A stretch of DNA of 64,000 bases from Erysipelotrichaceae bacterium (GCA_013334325.1 JAAXXT010000001.1:80566-144565), one strand, 5' to 3'; shown: positions 46,694 to 57,271, counted from the first letter of the stretch. Translations and numbers: made by a program. The notes: generated by a model from the sequence alone, not told the origin.

Positions 46694-47293
46694 TTACTTG
46701 GAACTGACATCGTTGATGCCAGTTTTTTTATTGATGCTTTTCGAAATAAAATAAGTTAACACAAACATCAAGATACTACCTGTATATATCCACACTTGAT
46801 TTTCTTTGGCTTGAAATGCATTCCCAAAGAAAGCAAATAAACCAATCATAAAGACTTTTCCGATCGCAATACTGATGAGATACTTTCGCTTAGAATACTG
46901 AGCTAAACCAAAAGCAAGGTTCATAAATGAACTAGGTGTAGATGGCAACATACTTAAAACGATGATCACCATCGGTCCTTGATTGTTGACCCAATTGATG
47001 GTTTTATCGAGAGTTTTGAATTTATGCATTTTTTCATGAAGACCATAAAAACTTATGGTTCGATAAAACATAAACATAAGCGTAGCTCCACACATCGTTC
47101 CCACATACGAGGTCAAAAAGCCTACACCTAAACCATAGATATTCACATTCAATATCACGATAAGAACCAAAGGTAAAGCAGGAATGATAGATTCCAACAT
47201 CGCTAAAAAGATGGGAGCTAAAATCCCAAAAGATTCTATACGATGAGCAATTTCATTCCAAAATACAGGATCAGTCCACTGAGAAAAGTTCAT
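46694..47293 (-). CDS. VTT/DedA (TVP38-like) membrane protein
   Basis: 199 residues from the ATG at 47293, whose ATGA overlaps the mtnN stop; an upstream start is less likely. About five or six hydrophobic segments. ILAPIFLAMLESIIPALPL is the E-x-IIP-x-LP motif of the SNARE-associated/DedA family, and MLPSTPSSFMNLAFGLAQ matches the second re-entrant loop. Members flip or transport lipids; the specific cargo is unknown. Last gene of the parE-led operon. Confidence 0.85.
   Translation of the reverse strand: MNFSQWTDPVFWNEIAHRIESFGILAPIFLAMLESIIPALPLVLIVILNVNIYGLGVGFLTSYVGTMCGATLMFMFYRTISFYGLHEKMHKFKTLDKTINWVNNQGPMVIIVLSMLPSTPSSFMNLAFGLAQYSKRKYLISIAIGKVFMIGLFAFFGNAFQAKENQVWIYTGSILMFVLTYFISKSINKKTGINDVSSK
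46702..46730 (+). terminator. Terminator of the plus-strand membrane protein
   Basis: AACTG-x-C-ATC/GAT-G-x-CAGTT stem with one mismatch and a 3-base loop, then seven T. It overlaps the 3' end of the convergent TVP38-like gene. Confidence 0.8.
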
Positions 47294-47979
47294 AGTTTCA
47301 AGTTCCCACAAAATTCAAAACAAAGTCTAGCACTACGAGCGGATGCCTTTAAGAGATATTCATTAAAGGTCATCGAATTATCAGGATGTAAAACGATGTC
47401 GGATAAAGAACGGATGATAATAAAAGGAATCTTATATTCGCTAGCTACATTCGCTAAGGCAGTGCCTTCCATTTCGCAAGCTTCTGCTTCAGGATAATGA
47501 GCTTTTATGTCATCCAGTTGTGATTGTGTTGAAATAAACTGATTTCCTGATACCAAAGGGCCATACCAGACCCTCTCTTGCGTTATAAGCGACCTAAATG
47601 ATTCCAGCATCACTTTATCTGCTTCATAGATAAATCTGTTCCTAGGACCGAAATTACGTTCATTCCCAAAACTAGTGATATCAAAATCATGATAGGTCAA
47701 TCGATCAGGAATAACCATATCCAATACCTTTTGATTAGGGTTAAGACCCCCTGCTGTTCCTATGTTGATCAAATGAGTGATCTTGAAGTTTTCAAAACAA
47801 ATGGTTAAGGTCATCGCTGCCATTACCAATCCTATTCCACTTCTAAAGATAACGACTTCTTTTCCATTCAACGTTCCTTGATGAAAATCAAGATGATGAA
47901 GCGTGGATGTCTTCTTGTCTTTTAAATAAACCAATAAGGCATTGACTTCTTCATCCATCGCGCCTACGATCGCAATCAT
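47290..47979 (-). CDS. mtnN: 5'-methylthioadenosine/S-adenosylhomocysteine nucleosidase
   Basis: 229 residues. MIAIVGAMDEEVNALL, GTAGGLN, ACEMEGTALANVA and RSLSDI contain the catalytic Glu and Asp of the PNP_UDP family. It removes adenine from methylthioadenosine and S-adenosylhomocysteine, by-products of the many methyltransferases in the window. Overlaps yqeM by 4 bases. Confidence 0.95.
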   Translation of the reverse strand: MIAIVGAMDEEVNALLVYLKDKKTSTLHHLDFHQGTLNGKEVVIFRSGIGLVMAAMTLTICFENFKITHLINIGTAGGLNPNQKVLDMVIPDRLTYHDFDITSFGNERNFGPRNRFIYEADKVMLESFRSLITQERVWYGPLVSGNQFISTQSQLDDIKAHYPEAEACEMEGTALANVASEYKIPFIIIRSLSDIVLHPDNSMTFNEYLLKASARSARLCFEFCGNLKL

Positions 47980-48674
47980 AGTGACCTCCTTTTAACCACG
48001 AATAGGTATTTTTCTTTATCTGGATGAATACCCTTGATGAAATCTGAATAAACTTCAACAATGGTATTCAAGCTTTCTAAATGATCTAAAATGATCTCTA
48101 GTGGATAAACTCTTTGATCAAAACTAATCGTTTGAGCGTATCCTAACTCATCATAAAACGCAAAATGATGATTTATAATCTGATCAGGCATACTTAAGAT
48201 GGTCCATTGAAAAGGATGATCACTAACGATGCCTTCCTCTAGATATTCTTCTTTGAATTCTTCATATCTATTTTCAGTATGCATATCAAAAAGAAATACA
48301 GCTTGATCCTTTAAGTGAGAAACTGCTTCACTTAATACTCTTTTAAGCTCATCTAAGCCCAATACATAGTTTAGGCTATCTCCAAATAGAAGTATGGCAT
48401 CAAAATACCCCAAAGCCTTTAAGTCGCTCATAGAGCCTAGAATCGTTTGACAATCAGGATTCCTTCTAGAATACACTTTAAGCATTTCTGGATCAAGATC
48501 TAGTCCAGTGACATCAAAATAAGCCTTTAATTTCTCACTGATGGTTCCTGTTCCACAAGCTAAATCCAAACAAGATCCATTATGAACATTGTCTAAAACA
48601 AACTGAGTATATTGATTGGTTACGGTTTCATCCTCAACTAAGGCATCAAATACCTCAGCTAAACTAATCGGCAT
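47976..48674 (-). CDS. yqeM: YqeM-type SAM-dependent methyltransferase
   Basis: 232 residues. Class I Rossmann motifs DLACGTGTIS (motif I), GLDLDPEML (II) and AILLFGDSLNYVL (IV). Follows rsfS exactly as yqeM does in Bacillus. The substrate of this family is not established. 11-base overlap with rsfS. Confidence 0.9.
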   Translation of the reverse strand: MPISLAEVFDALVEDETVTNQYTQFVLDNVHNGSCLDLACGTGTISEKLKAYFDVTGLDLDPEMLKVYSRRNPDCQTILGSMSDLKALGYFDAILLFGDSLNYVLGLDELKRVLSEAVSHLKDQAVFLFDMHTENRYEEFKEEYLEEGIVSDHPFQWTILSMPDQIINHHFAFYDELGYAQTISFDQRVYPLEIILDHLESLNTIVEVYSDFIKGIHPDKEKYLFVVKRRSL

Positions 48675-49002
48675 ATCGCTCTACTTTCTTATCTGCCCAT
48701 AAGACATCCAATTGATAAAAAGCTCTGGTTTCTTCTAGAAATAGATGAACTAAAACATCTGGGGTATCGATGAGGATCCAACCACTATCAGATGTCCCTT
48801 CAATATGATGGATTGGTAAATGGGCTCCTTCTAAAGCCTCCATAAGATAATCGCTTAACGCATGGAGTAAACGAGGATTATTGGCACTGGCGATGATCAT
48901 ATGGTCATGAATGAAGTGTCCATCGATAAAATCATAGAGATCTATGGCGGTGGCCTTCTTATCTGAGAGAAGTTTAACGATCAATTGTTGATTGGCTAAC
49001 AT
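48664..49002 (-). CDS. rsfS: Ribosomal silencing factor RsfS
   Basis: 112 residues, DUF143/Iojap fold: HDHMIIASANNPRLLHALSDYL and SGWILIDTPDVLVHLFLEETRAFYQLDVLWAD. It binds uL14 and blocks subunit joining in poor growth. AAAGGA precedes the ATG. Overlaps the nadD-yqeK fusion by 29 bases. Confidence 0.95.
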   Translation of the reverse strand: MLANQQLIVKLLSDKKATAIDLYDFIDGHFIHDHMIIASANNPRLLHALSDYLMEALEGAHLPIHHIEGTSDSGWILIDTPDVLVHLFLEETRAFYQLDVLWADKKVERYAD

Positions 49003-50017
49003 TTTTTTCCTTTTGGATGTACTCCATTTGTTTGTGGCTGACCATTAAAGCCGCCTTATCTAAGTCGATCTTCGCTAAGGCGAGTTCCTCTGATACATCA
49101 TAATCTCGAGAAGGTTCACATTTATCCGCAATATAAATCAATTGACTTAAGGCGTTGCCTTTTTGTCCTGTGACATGATTTGCGATCGCATTGAGGACCA
49201 CTTTGTCTTTTAGACCACATCGTTTTAAATAGGCAGCAGCTGTTTTTTGATGCCAAATGGGAGCGGGTTGATGAAGATAAGCAGGATTGACAAAGCTTAA
49301 CCAAGCAGCAGACTTGTCTTTCATCCAAATCTTTGTACTGTCATGAAACAAAGCTGCTAAGGTAATTTGATGAACATCCATATTATGAAATTCACCGAGT
49401 TCAAGGGCAAGTTTTTCGACTTGCTTAACATGATGCCATCGTTTTTCACTCACAAAGGATTTTGCGATAGTTTCTAAATAGAGTTCATTATCGAAGATAT
49501 AAGATACGACTTCTTTAGATGTATATTCTAATTTACCTTCACGAATAAAGGTGCTTGAGATATGACTAATATTAGGAACATGATTTATCTTCATGTCTTT
49601 TCTAATGTGATCTTGAGGATCTCTTACTACCACTATAAAATCAACCAACTTTAAAAGATTATCTGCATCTTTCCAAGATGAAAATTGATTGGCTTGATCA
49701 CTTCCTATGATCCATGTAAAACGATGATGTGGATAAAATGATTTAAGTGAAGTGACTGTATTGATGGTGTAATTAGGTCTAGGTAAGCTTTCTTCTATCG
49801 TACATACTTTTAACTTACGATAAGGCTTAATCAATCTTAAGAGCATCTGTACACGATCTTCAAAAGGAGCCATGGTTTGATTCTTTAATGGTGTATCAAA
49901 GGTAGGTAAAAACCAGATCTCATCGAACTTTTCCTGTCTTAATACGCTTAAAGCGATTTTTAGATGTCCTAAATGGGGCGGATTGAAGCTACCACCAAAG
50001 CAAGCAATTTTACTCAT
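48974..50017 (-). CDS. nadD: Fusion of NadD adenylyltransferase and YqeK HD-domain hydrolase
   Basis: 347 residues. Residues 1-185 are NadD: GGSFNPPHLGH nucleotidyl-transfer motif (8-18) and ISSTFIRE (153-160). Residues about 190-347 are a YqeK HD phosphohydrolase with H195/H196 (WHH), HD at 225-226 and NHVTGQKG. NadD makes nicotinate adenine dinucleotide; YqeK-type HD proteins hydrolyse diadenosine tetraphosphate. In Bacillus they are separate adjacent genes; fused forms are reported from mycoplasmas. No stop or frameshift lies between the halves. ATGA overlap with yhbY. Confidence 0.95.
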   Translation of the reverse strand: MSKIACFGGSFNPPHLGHLKIALSVLRQEKFDEIWFLPTFDTPLKNQTMAPFEDRVQMLLRLIKPYRKLKVCTIEESLPRPNYTINTVTSLKSFYPHHRFTWIIGSDQANQFSSWKDADNLLKLVDFIVVVRDPQDHIRKDMKINHVPNISHISSTFIREGKLEYTSKEVVSYIFDNELYLETIAKSFVSEKRWHHVKQVEKLALELGEFHNMDVHQITLAALFHDSTKIWMKDKSAAWLSFVNPAYLHQPAPIWHQKTAAAYLKRCGLKDKVVLNAIANHVTGQKGNALSQLIYIADKCEPSRDYDVSEELALAKIDLDKAALMVSHKQMEYIQKEKNVSQSTIDR

Positions 50018-50304
50018 TGGGGAAGGGTTATTTTATGTTTTTCCGATTCTTTGAATAAAACAAAGGTACGCCCTATTTCACTGACGACTTCAGAGTTGGT
50101 ATGGGCACTAAGATCAAGCATCATTTCTCGCACGTCTGAAGTACATGATTTTAAGACACTGACTTTAACAAGTTCATGTGATCTTATTGAAATTTTCGTA
50201 CTTTCGATGATGTTTAAAGTTAAACCATCCTTACCGATAAGTACCAATGCTTTTAAAGGATTGGCTAAGGATTTTAAGTATGATTTCTGTTTTGAAGTGA
50301 GCAT
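50014..50304 (-). CDS. yhbY: YhbY/YqeI CRM-domain RNA-binding protein
   Basis: 96 residues. CRM fold with KSLANPLKALVLIGKDGLT (GxxG loop) and HELVKVSVL. Associated with 50S precursor assembly. TAATG overlap with yqeH; yqeH-yhbY order as usual, with aroE missing between them. Confidence 0.94.
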   Translation of the reverse strand: MLTSKQKSYLKSLANPLKALVLIGKDGLTLNIIESTKISIRSHELVKVSVLKSCTSDVREMMLDLSAHTNSEVVSEIGRTFVLFKESEKHKITLPQ

Positions 50305-51329
50305 TAGAGTAAAGCCTTTCTTAGGGTTATTTCTGATTTTAATTCTGTTTGGATTATGATAGACTCTGCTTTACCTTTTAGTGACATCCAACCTAGTCCA
50401 CTAAAGACCACATCAGTGCTTTCATCAAGTTTATTATAGCGTATCTCAGATTTCATCTTCACCATCTCAGGATGATGTTTTTCTAGATAATCCACCGCAT
50501 GTTTTCCACTTCTATGGAAAGGACAAGTTTGAGACAGATAGAATGTCACAGACATTGGTTCACTTGGGGTAATCGTAAGAACGATAAAAGGAGCGATGAT
50601 GTAGGTCTGAGTTTCACTGATCTGATAGGTCTTTGCCTTAAGAGGTTTTAAAACCGCATAATCAGAGGCATCTTTTAAGGATAGTTTTTCTAGATAACCT
50701 TGAAGTTTAAACCCAGGGGTATCATACAGATTACGTCCTTCAAAATCAACCTTATTGATTTTTAAGGTGGTATGAGGAAAGGCAGAAACGGTTAAGGCAT
50801 TACTGTCTGTGATCGCATTGATCAAAGAACTTTTCCCAGCATTAGCCATACCTATAAAAATCAAATTACCTCTTGTCCTAGAAAGCATTCTCTTAAGATT
50901 TTCTATCGAAGGTTTGGATTTCAACGAAGTCACCGCAACCATCAAATGATCAATCTTTCTAGACGCTAAAGAAAGGTTAACCATACGTTTAATCTTTTCT
51001 CGACTTAAGGTTTCAGGTAAAAGATCAGACTTTGTTATACATAAAATAAGAGGTCTATCTTTGAAGTGGGTCTCCATCATATCTAGGATGCGGACATCAT
51101 AGTTCAATAGATCAATAAGCAAAACCAAGGTCCCTTCTACGTTTTTAAGCTCAGATAAAAGGTCTCTTAATATAACTTCATCTTTTTTGATGACTGAGGC
51201 ATCCCCATAATGCTTTAATCGAAAACATCTTCGACAGATCTCATGATTGAGATCAACCACATACCCAATCTTATTGATGTCTGTATTTTGTAGAGGGGCT
51301 CCACACCCTTGACAGTTTTTATTCGTCAT
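50304..51329 (-). CDS. yqeH: Circularly permuted GTPase YqeH
   Basis: 341 residues. N-terminal zinc finger (CQGCGAP, CRRCF). Permuted GTPase order: G4 TKSD near 110, then G1 GMANAGKSS near 160, then G3 DTPG near 200. Needed for 30S assembly. Overlaps yqeG by 11 bases. Confidence 0.96.
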   Translation of the reverse strand: MTNKNCQGCGAPLQNTDINKIGYVVDLNHEICRRCFRLKHYGDASVIKKDEVILRDLLSELKNVEGTLVLLIDLLNYDVRILDMMETHFKDRPLILCITKSDLLPETLSREKIKRMVNLSLASRKIDHLMVAVTSLKSKPSIENLKRMLSRTRGNLIFIGMANAGKSSLINAITDSNALTVSAFPHTTLKINKVDFEGRNLYDTPGFKLQGYLEKLSLKDASDYAVLKPLKAKTYQISETQTYIIAPFIVLTITPSEPMSVTFYLSQTCPFHRSGKHAVDYLEKHHPEMVKMKSEIRYNKLDESTDVVFSGLGWMSLKGKAESIIIQTELKSEITLRKALL

Positions 51330-51789
51330 GTATTACCTTGCTTTCCAAGATTCTAAAGAATCTCGTAATCCAATGCTTATCCACATCCATAGGTTTAATT
51401 AATAAATAAGGCCTTCCCAACCATAGCGCCAACAATACATCGGTCACAGCTTGATCTCCAATAATGACAACTGAATTTAGATCAGCCTTTTGTCTTTTTA
51501 GATAGGATCTTACTTTGAAAGGAAAAGGCTTAAATGAGCGCATAAGAATCGGTAAGTTTAAATCGACACCGACATTTGATTGACGCTTGGTGAAATTATT
51601 TGTACATAAGAGTATCTGATGATCCACTTGGGCATTTTTGATCCATTGGATCTCTTGGGATGAGATTCTTTGATCATAAGGAGACAATAAAGTGTTGTCT
51701 ATATCGATCAATAATAGCGCGTGTGAACAACCTAGATCAATAAAATTTTGTTGATTCAACTGAGAAAGACTCGCAACTCGTTTGATCAT
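51319..51789 (-). CDS. yqeG: HAD-superfamily IIIA phosphatase YqeG
   Basis: 156 residues from the ATG at 51789, which overlaps the parC stop (TGATG). DIDNTLLSPYD is HAD motif I and GDQAVTDVLLA motif III/IV. Conserved partner of yqeH; substrate not established, with phosphatidylglycerophosphate phosphatase activity known for relatives. Confidence 0.92.
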   Translation of the reverse strand: MIKRVASLSQLNQQNFIDLGCSHALLLIDIDNTLLSPYDQRISSQEIQWIKNAQVDHQILLCTNNFTKRQSNVGVDLNLPILMRSFKPFPFKVRSYLKRQKADLNSVVIIGDQAVTDVLLALWLGRPYLLIKPMDVDKHWITRFFRILESKVIHDE

Positions 51790-54275
51790 CAAAGTTCAAA
51801 GTGGATGAATTCCACATCCTTATGTTCACCCTCAGAAGGTTCAGGGTCTATTTTTTCTTCCACAATAAAGTCTCTGATTTGTATTTCTTCTATTCCCTTC
51901 ATCAAATAGAACTTCGATAAACCTGTTTGACTAAAGGTAGCTTCTTTGTCCATCAATGGCACATCCTTAGCAGACTTCCAATTGGACTTTTGATGGGTAA
52001 TCTTGATTTCATCATAGCTTCCAAGGATCAAGCCATCTTCTATGAATTGAGGATTTGACTTCACTCGTTTAGCAATCAGTTCCCCTTTCGCAGGACGATT
52101 GAATTGTTTAAGTTCACTTAATTTGATTCGTTTCATCAATCCATTGTCTGTTTTTAGTAAGACCGCATTCCCACCGTTTCTAACCGCGACCCCAAAAGCC
52201 ATTTCATCATCAGATAAATTCATGGCTCTGACCCCTCTTGCCTTGGTTTGCATCAAGGAAATATTGTCAAAGTCATAACGAACCATATACCCATTCTTAG
52301 AACACAAGATTACTTCCTCCCCATGATATAGTGCAAAAGCACTGACCAGTTTATCACCCTTTTGTAGTAACATCGCATCATAGGTTTTATTCATTCTTGT
52401 CACTTCAAAGTCTTTTACCAATGATTTTTTAACGTAGCCATCCTTGCTTAAAGTTAAGATATAAGCTTGGGTATCATAGCCTTTTATAGTAAAGGCAGAA
52501 ATAACCTTCTCATGATCATCTGATTTTACATAGTGACTAAAATGGCTTCCCAAGTCTTTCCATTTACTGTCATCTAGGGTATAGATCGGAATCAAAGCGT
52601 AAGATCCTTGATCTGTGATCAATAAGAGATGATCATAGGTTTCAGCTTCTAAAGTACCAATCAATTGATCCCCTTCTTTACATGCAGGATCGATGTTTTC
52701 AGACGCTTGATAAGATCTCAAAGAGACACGCTTAACGTAGCCATCTCTACTGATCGAAATCATGACCTTTTCGTTTGGAATCATAGAGAGCTTATCGATG
52801 ATGATTTCTTGGACATCATTTTCGATCACAGTTCTTCTGTTCATAGGGAATTGATCACGAATCATTTTCATTTCCTTGATGATGACTGATTTTAAGATCT
52901 CAGCACTATTGATGACACCAGATAAGAAATTCATCGTATTTTGAAGTTGAGCCAATTCTTCTTTGATTTCTAAGATATCAGTATTGGTCAAACGATATAG
53001 ACGTAATGAAACAATCGCTTCTGCTTGAGCTTCGGTAAAACCAAATCTTTCTATAAGTTTAAGTTTTGCTTCGCCTTTATCTTTTGAGGATCGAATCAAG
53101 GCGATGATCTCATCCAATACACTGATGGCTTTGATGAGACCTTCCAATACGTGAGCTTTCGCACTTAATTCTTCATATTGTGCTTTAGATCTTCTTAAAA
53201 CTACTTCTTTTCTAAAAGCGATGAATTCATCTAGGATCTGGATCAATCCACATTGAACAGGACTATGTTGAATGATAGAGACCATATTGTAGTTAAAATA
53301 CACTTGAAGATCCGTATTCTTATAAAGATAATTTAAAATCAATTGAGGATCATTTTCCTTTTTGACTTCAATGACAATTTTCATTCCGTTACGATCAGAT
53401 TCATCGCGTATATCAATGAGCCCATCAATAGATTTATTGAGTCGAATATCATCCATCTTCTTAACGAGCCCACTCTTGATGACTTCATAAGGAATCTCAG
53501 TGACAGTCAAAACATGATTGTTTTTATTCGTACTTAAAATTACTTTAGAACGTATGACGATACGACCTTTACCAGTACTAAAAGCTTCTTTAATCCCATC
53601 GATGCCTTGAACGATGCCTCCTGTAGGAAAATCAGGACCTTTAACGATTTCTAAGATGTCTTTGAGATCACACTCAGGACGTCCCATTCTATAAATAGTC
53701 GCATCAATGATTTCAGTTAAATTATGAGGTGGCATATTGGTCGCATATCCAGCAGCGATCCCCATCGCCCCATTGATCAACAACTGAGGTACTCTTGAAG
53801 GTAAAACAACTGGTTCCAATTGAGTATCATCAAAATTAGGGGCGAAAGCCACCGTGTGTTTTGAAAGATCTTCAAGTAAATGTCCAGAAAATCGAGATAA
53901 ACGTGCTTCAGTATAACGCATCGCAGCAGCAGGATCATCATCGATCGATCCATTGTTGCCTTGCATATCGACCAACATTAGATTCATTTTCCATGATTGA
54001 GACATTCTCACCATGGCTTCATAGACACTTGAATCTCCATGAGGATGATAGTTACCAATAACCAAACCAACCGTCTTAGCGGATTTACGATATCCTTTAT
54101 CGAAAGTATTCCCATCTTCATTCATCGCATATAAAATGCGTCTTTGAACAGGCTTTAAGCCATCTCGAACATCAGGTAAAGCTCGATCTTGAATAATGTA
54201 TTTGGAATATCGCGCAAAGCGGTCTTCCATAATGGCTTCAAGCGATGTATTATCGTGTAGATTTTCTTTATCCAT
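51789..54275 (-). CDS. parC: DNA topoisomerase IV subunit A
   Basis: 828 residues. Winged-helix/tower core with catalytic Tyr in [11 protein letters not shown]; quinolone-region [12 protein letters not shown] keeps the sensitive Ser and Glu. The C-terminal beta-pinwheel lacks a canonical GyrA box (only [10 protein letters not shown]), supporting ParC rather than GyrA. It decatenates chromosomes. TAATG overlap with parE. Confidence 0.95.
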   Translation of the reverse strand: MDKENLHDNTSLEAIMEDRFARYSKYIIQDRALPDVRDGLKPVQRRILYAMNEDGNTFDKGYRKSAKTVGLVIGNYHPHGDSSVYEAMVRMSQSWKMNLMLVDMQGNNGSIDDDPAAAMRYTEARLSRFSGHLLEDLSKHTVAFAPNFDDTQLEPVVLPSRVPQLLINGAMGIAAGYATNMPPHNLTEIIDATIYRMGRPECDLKDILEIVKGPDFPTGGIVQGIDGIKEAFSTGKGRIVIRSKVILSTNKNNHVLTVTEIPYEVIKSGLVKKMDDIRLNKSIDGLIDIRDESDRNGMKIVIEVKKENDPQLILNYLYKNTDLQVYFNYNMVSIIQHSPVQCGLIQILDEFIAFRKEVVLRRSKAQYEELSAKAHVLEGLIKAISVLDEIIALIRSSKDKGEAKLKLIERFGFTEAQAEAIVSLRLYRLTNTDILEIKEELAQLQNTMNFLSGVINSAEILKSVIIKEMKMIRDQFPMNRRTVIENDVQEIIIDKLSMIPNEKVMISISRDGYVKRVSLRSYQASENIDPACKEGDQLIGTLEAETYDHLLLITDQGSYALIPIYTLDDSKWKDLGSHFSHYVKSDDHEKVISAFTIKGYDTQAYILTLSKDGYVKKSLVKDFEVTRMNKTYDAMLLQKGDKLVSAFALYHGEEVILCSKNGYMVRYDFDNISLMQTKARGVRAMNLSDDEMAFGVAVRNGGNAVLLKTDNGLMKRIKLSELKQFNRPAKGELIAKRVKSNPQFIEDGLILGSYDEIKITHQKSNWKSAKDVPLMDKEATFSQTGLSKFYLMKGIEEIQIRDFIVEEKIDPEPSEGEHKDVEFIHFEL

Positions 54276-56197
54276 TACAAGACCTCCTTACTAAAATCAT
54301 CGACCAAAGTAAAATCAACATGATCTTCGATCCATGTACGTCTTACTGATGCATTATCGCCCATTAGGATATTGACAGTTTTTTGAGCCATGATCGCATC
54401 CCCTAAAGCGACCTTAACCAAAGTACGTTTAGTAGGATCCATTGTCGTTTCCCACAATTGATCTGCGTTCATTTCCCCTAGTCCTTTATATCGTTGTAAT
54501 TCTACTTTACCGTTTTTAGCGATAAAATCTTGAAGTGCCAATTCGTCAAAAGCATATTGGATATTCTTACCCTTGGTCATCTTATACAAAGGAGGTTGAG
54601 CTAAATAAACATTACCTGCTTCGATTAAAGGACGCATATATCGATAAAAGAAAGTCAATAATAAGACTTGAATATGAGCTCCATCGGTATCCGCATCGGT
54701 CATAATGATGACTTTCCCATAGTTGATGTCTTCAATATCGAAATCTGATCCAACACCAGCTCCGATCGCATGAATCAAAGTATTGAGTTCTTCATTTTTC
54801 TCGATGTCTGAAATGGATTTCTTTTCAGTATTGAGTACTTTACCTCTTAAAGGCAAGATGGCTTGATACTTAGAATCACGTCCTTGTTTGGCTGAACCTC
54901 CAGCGGAGTCTCCTTCAACTAAGAAAAGTTCATTCTTACGATGATCGCGAGATTGTGCAGGTGCAAGTTTACCTGATAATATACGTTCAGATTTACTAGA
55001 TTGTTTACCCTTACGCGCATCTTCCCTGGCTTTTCTTGAAGCTTCTCTAGCGATGGCAGCTTTTTGGATCTTCTTTAAGATATTGGTCGCGAATTCTCGA
55101 TGTTCTTCTAGATAATAATTCATTTTCTCTAAAACGAAGTTTTCTACTGCGATCTTCGCATCAGGAGTACCTAGTCTTCCCTTGGTTTGACCTTCAAATT
55201 GAAGGAGGTTTTCTGGGATAGACACAGATACAATCGCTGTACACCCTTCACGAACATCATTACCTTCAAAATTCTTATCTTTATCTTTTAAAATCAAGAT
55301 CTTGCGTGCGAAATCATTCATGACTTTGGTCATGGCTGTTTTATAGCCTATCTCATGGGTTCCCCCATCAGTGGTACGAACCAAGTTTACAAAGGAATAA
55401 GTGTTCTCTTGGTAATCATCAGTGTATTGTAATGCGACTTGGATTCCGATCTCATTTACTTTACCTTCAAAGGTTAAAGGATCGCTCATCGCTACCTTAT
55501 CTTCATTTAGATATTCAAGGAAAGCTTTTAAGCCATCTGAATAATGATATACCTCAGATTTATTGGTTCTTTCATCGATGACTTTCATTGAGATGTCTTT
55601 GAGCAGATAGGCACTTTCACGCGCTCTTTCATGAATCAAAGCAGCATTATATTCATAATGTCCAAATATTTTTGGATCTGCTTTAAAACGTACTACTGAG
55701 CCCGTTTTATTTGTTTTTTGAAGTGGAACTAAAGGTCCAACATGTTTACCGCCATCGGTAAACTTCATCGAATATAGGGTTCCTCCATAAGCAACCGTGA
55801 CTTCTAGCCATTCACTCAAGGCATTGACGACAGAAGCCCCTACCCCATGAAGTCCACCTGAAGTCTTATATCCATTCTCAGCGGAGAATTTTCCTCCAGC
55901 ATGAAGCACAGTAAAAATAACTTCAAGTGTATTTTTACCTGAGCTATGTTTACCGACGGGCATGCCTCGTCCTTCATCTTCAATTTTGATCACATTGTCT
56001 TTTTCAATGGTGATGGTGATGTTTCTTCCAAATCCATTTAGCGCTTCATCGATCGCATTGTCTACGATTTCCCACACCAAGTGGTGTAGTCCTCGTGCAT
56101 CTGTTGATCCGATATACATGCCTGGTCTTTTGCGTACTGCTTCAAGACCTTCTAGGATCTGTATACTACTTTCGTCATATTTTTTTTCAACGGCCAT
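54275..56197 (-). CDS. parE: DNA topoisomerase IV subunit B
   Basis: 640 residues. GHKL ATPase: [39 protein letters not shown]; Toprim [19 protein letters not shown] and DADTDGAHI. Heads a ten-gene overlapping cluster down to the TVP38-like gene. Divergent from plsY, a conserved Firmicutes arrangement. GGATC is the weak ribosome site. Confidence 0.96.
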   Translation of the reverse strand: MAVEKKYDESSIQILEGLEAVRKRPGMYIGSTDARGLHHLVWEIVDNAIDEALNGFGRNITITIEKDNVIKIEDEGRGMPVGKHSSGKNTLEVIFTVLHAGGKFSAENGYKTSGGLHGVGASVVNALSEWLEVTVAYGGTLYSMKFTDGGKHVGPLVPLQKTNKTGSVVRFKADPKIFGHYEYNAALIHERARESAYLLKDISMKVIDERTNKSEVYHYSDGLKAFLEYLNEDKVAMSDPLTFEGKVNEIGIQVALQYTDDYQENTYSFVNLVRTTDGGTHEIGYKTAMTKVMNDFARKILILKDKDKNFEGNDVREGCTAIVSVSIPENLLQFEGQTKGRLGTPDAKIAVENFVLEKMNYYLEEHREFATNILKKIQKAAIAREASRKAREDARKGKQSSKSERILSGKLAPAQSRDHRKNELFLVEGDSAGGSAKQGRDSKYQAILPLRGKVLNTEKKSISDIEKNEELNTLIHAIGAGVGSDFDIEDINYGKVIIMTDADTDGAHIQVLLLTFFYRYMRPLIEAGNVYLAQPPLYKMTKGKNIQYAFDELALQDFIAKNGKVELQRYKGLGEMNADQLWETTMDPTKRTLVKVALGDAIMAQKTVNILMGDNASVRRTWIEDHVDFTLVDDFSKEVL

Positions 56198-56218
56198 GGG
56201 TGATCCTCATACACTTCT

Positions 56219-56224
56219 ATTATA
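56219..56224 (-). promoter_or_regulatory. -10 element of the parE operon
   Basis: TATAAT on the minus strand, about 25 bp before the parE ATG. No clear -35 at the right distance. Confidence 0.5.
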
Positions 56225-56248
56225 CACTATAGCCCACTTGCTTAACAG

Positions 56249-56276
56249 TTCACACCTGTAGGAAATTTGTTATAAT
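56249..56276 (+). promoter_or_regulatory. plsY promoter
   Basis: TTCACA (56249-56254), 16-bp spacer ending TGT, TATAAT (56271-56276) on the plus strand. AGAGGAG follows before the ATG. Confidence 0.75.
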
Positions 56277-56299
56277 AGAGCCGAAAGAAGAGGAGTTTT

Positions 56300-56935
56300 A
56301 TGGACACTTCACTTATCTTCAGTTTATTTATTGTGTATCTGATCGCCTATTTGTTCGGTTCAATCCCTTTTGCACTCATCGTAGGTAAAGTCTTTTATAA
56401 AACAGATATTCGAAACTTTGGATCTGGTAACTTAGGTGGAACCAATGCCGGCCGTGTCTTAGGAAGAGTTGCTGGGGTAACTGTAGCTGTTTTAGATCTA
56501 ACCAAAGCATTTTTGGTCATGTGGGTCGCTATAAAGTTTCTTCCTGATTATCCTGGATATGTAGCCTTTGCAGGAGTATTCGCTGCGATTGGACATTGTT
56601 ATCCAATATTCGCCCAATTCAAAGGTGGCAAGGCAGTCTCGACCGCTTTCGGTTATTTATTAGGGGTCTCCGTTTTTCTGGTAAACCCAAACCTCATTTG
56701 GGTATTGTTCTTCTTACCGATCGCTATAGCACTTACCCTATTGCACTTTACGAAATATGTTTCATTCTCAGCGATGACCTCTGTGACTATTATCGTAATA
56801 TTATCTTTTATCGTTCAACGTGATCTCACCATAAGCAGTGCTTTGGTGATCATCGATATCTTGCTTATCTACCGTCATCGTTCTAATATAAAGCGCTTAA
56901 GAGAAGGTACAGAAAGAAAAGTTACTTGGATATAA
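56300..56935 (+). CDS. plsY: Acyl-phosphate:glycerol-3-phosphate acyltransferase PlsY
   Basis: 211 residues with about five membrane helices. GSIPFALIVGKVFYKTDIRNFGSGNLGGTNAGR holds the conserved motifs 1 and 2 regions, and FKGGKAVSTAFG is motif 2/3. First acylation of glycerol-3-phosphate, ahead of PlsC at 17.7 kb. Confidence 0.96.
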   Translation: MDTSLIFSLFIVYLIAYLFGSIPFALIVGKVFYKTDIRNFGSGNLGGTNAGRVLGRVAGVTVAVLDLTKAFLVMWVAIKFLPDYPGYVAFAGVFAAIGHCYPIFAQFKGGKAVSTAFGYLLGVSVFLVNPNLIWVLFFLPIAIALTLLHFTKYVSFSAMTSVTIIVILSFIVQRDLTISSALVIIDILLIYRHRSNIKRLREGTERKVTWI

Positions 56936-56960
56936 AAAAAAGATCTTACGATCTTTTTTA
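56934..56960. terminator. Bidirectional terminator between plsY and yneF
   Basis: AAAAAGATC/GATCTTTTT stem with 4-base loop; A-run on the left, T-run on the right. Confidence 0.85.
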
Positions 56961-57176
56961 TTTGGATTGAACCATTGATTTCATAATCTGTTTGATTTGG
57001 GTTTCGGATGGTTTTCTTCCCATCTGCATATACATAGCCCGAATCATTTTTTCGTTGATTGGCGGATTGTCTTTCAGTTGTTTTAAAAATGTCTTACGTG
57101 TGAAGTAAAATCCAAGTGCACCACCAAGTGCGCCACCAAGTACGAAATAAAGAATTGAAGATAATAATTCATTCAT
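56958..57176 (-). CDS. yneF: YneF (UPF0154) small membrane protein
   Basis: 72 residues from the ATG at 57176. One Gly-rich membrane helix (about 5-25) then KTFLKQLKDNPPINEKMIRAMYMQMGRKPSE, the diagnostic UPF0154 sequence. Function unknown across the family. It has its own promoter. Confidence 0.93.
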   Translation of the reverse strand: MNELLSSILYFVLGGALGGALGFYFTRKTFLKQLKDNPPINEKMIRAMYMQMGRKPSETQIKQIMKSMVQSK

Positions 57177-57197
57177 AAATATCACCGTCCTGCGATT

Positions 57198-57226
57198 ATT
57201 TTACCTTGAATTGATAGATAATACAA
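57198..57226 (-). promoter_or_regulatory. yneF promoter
   Basis: TTGTAT (57226-57221), 17-bp spacer, TAAAAT (57203-57198) on the minus strand. Confidence 0.65.
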
Positions 57227-57231
57227 GTCAA

Positions 57232-57265
57232 ACAAAAAGAAAGCGCGACACTGCTTTCTTTTTGT
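57232..57265. terminator. Strong 13-bp hairpin ending in T-runs on both strands
   Basis: 57232-57244 pairs perfectly with 57253-57265 (ACAAAAAGAAAGC and complement), 8-base loop. It probably terminates the exporter/regulator transcript on the minus strand. Confidence 0.8.
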
Positions 57266-57271
57266 AAAACC

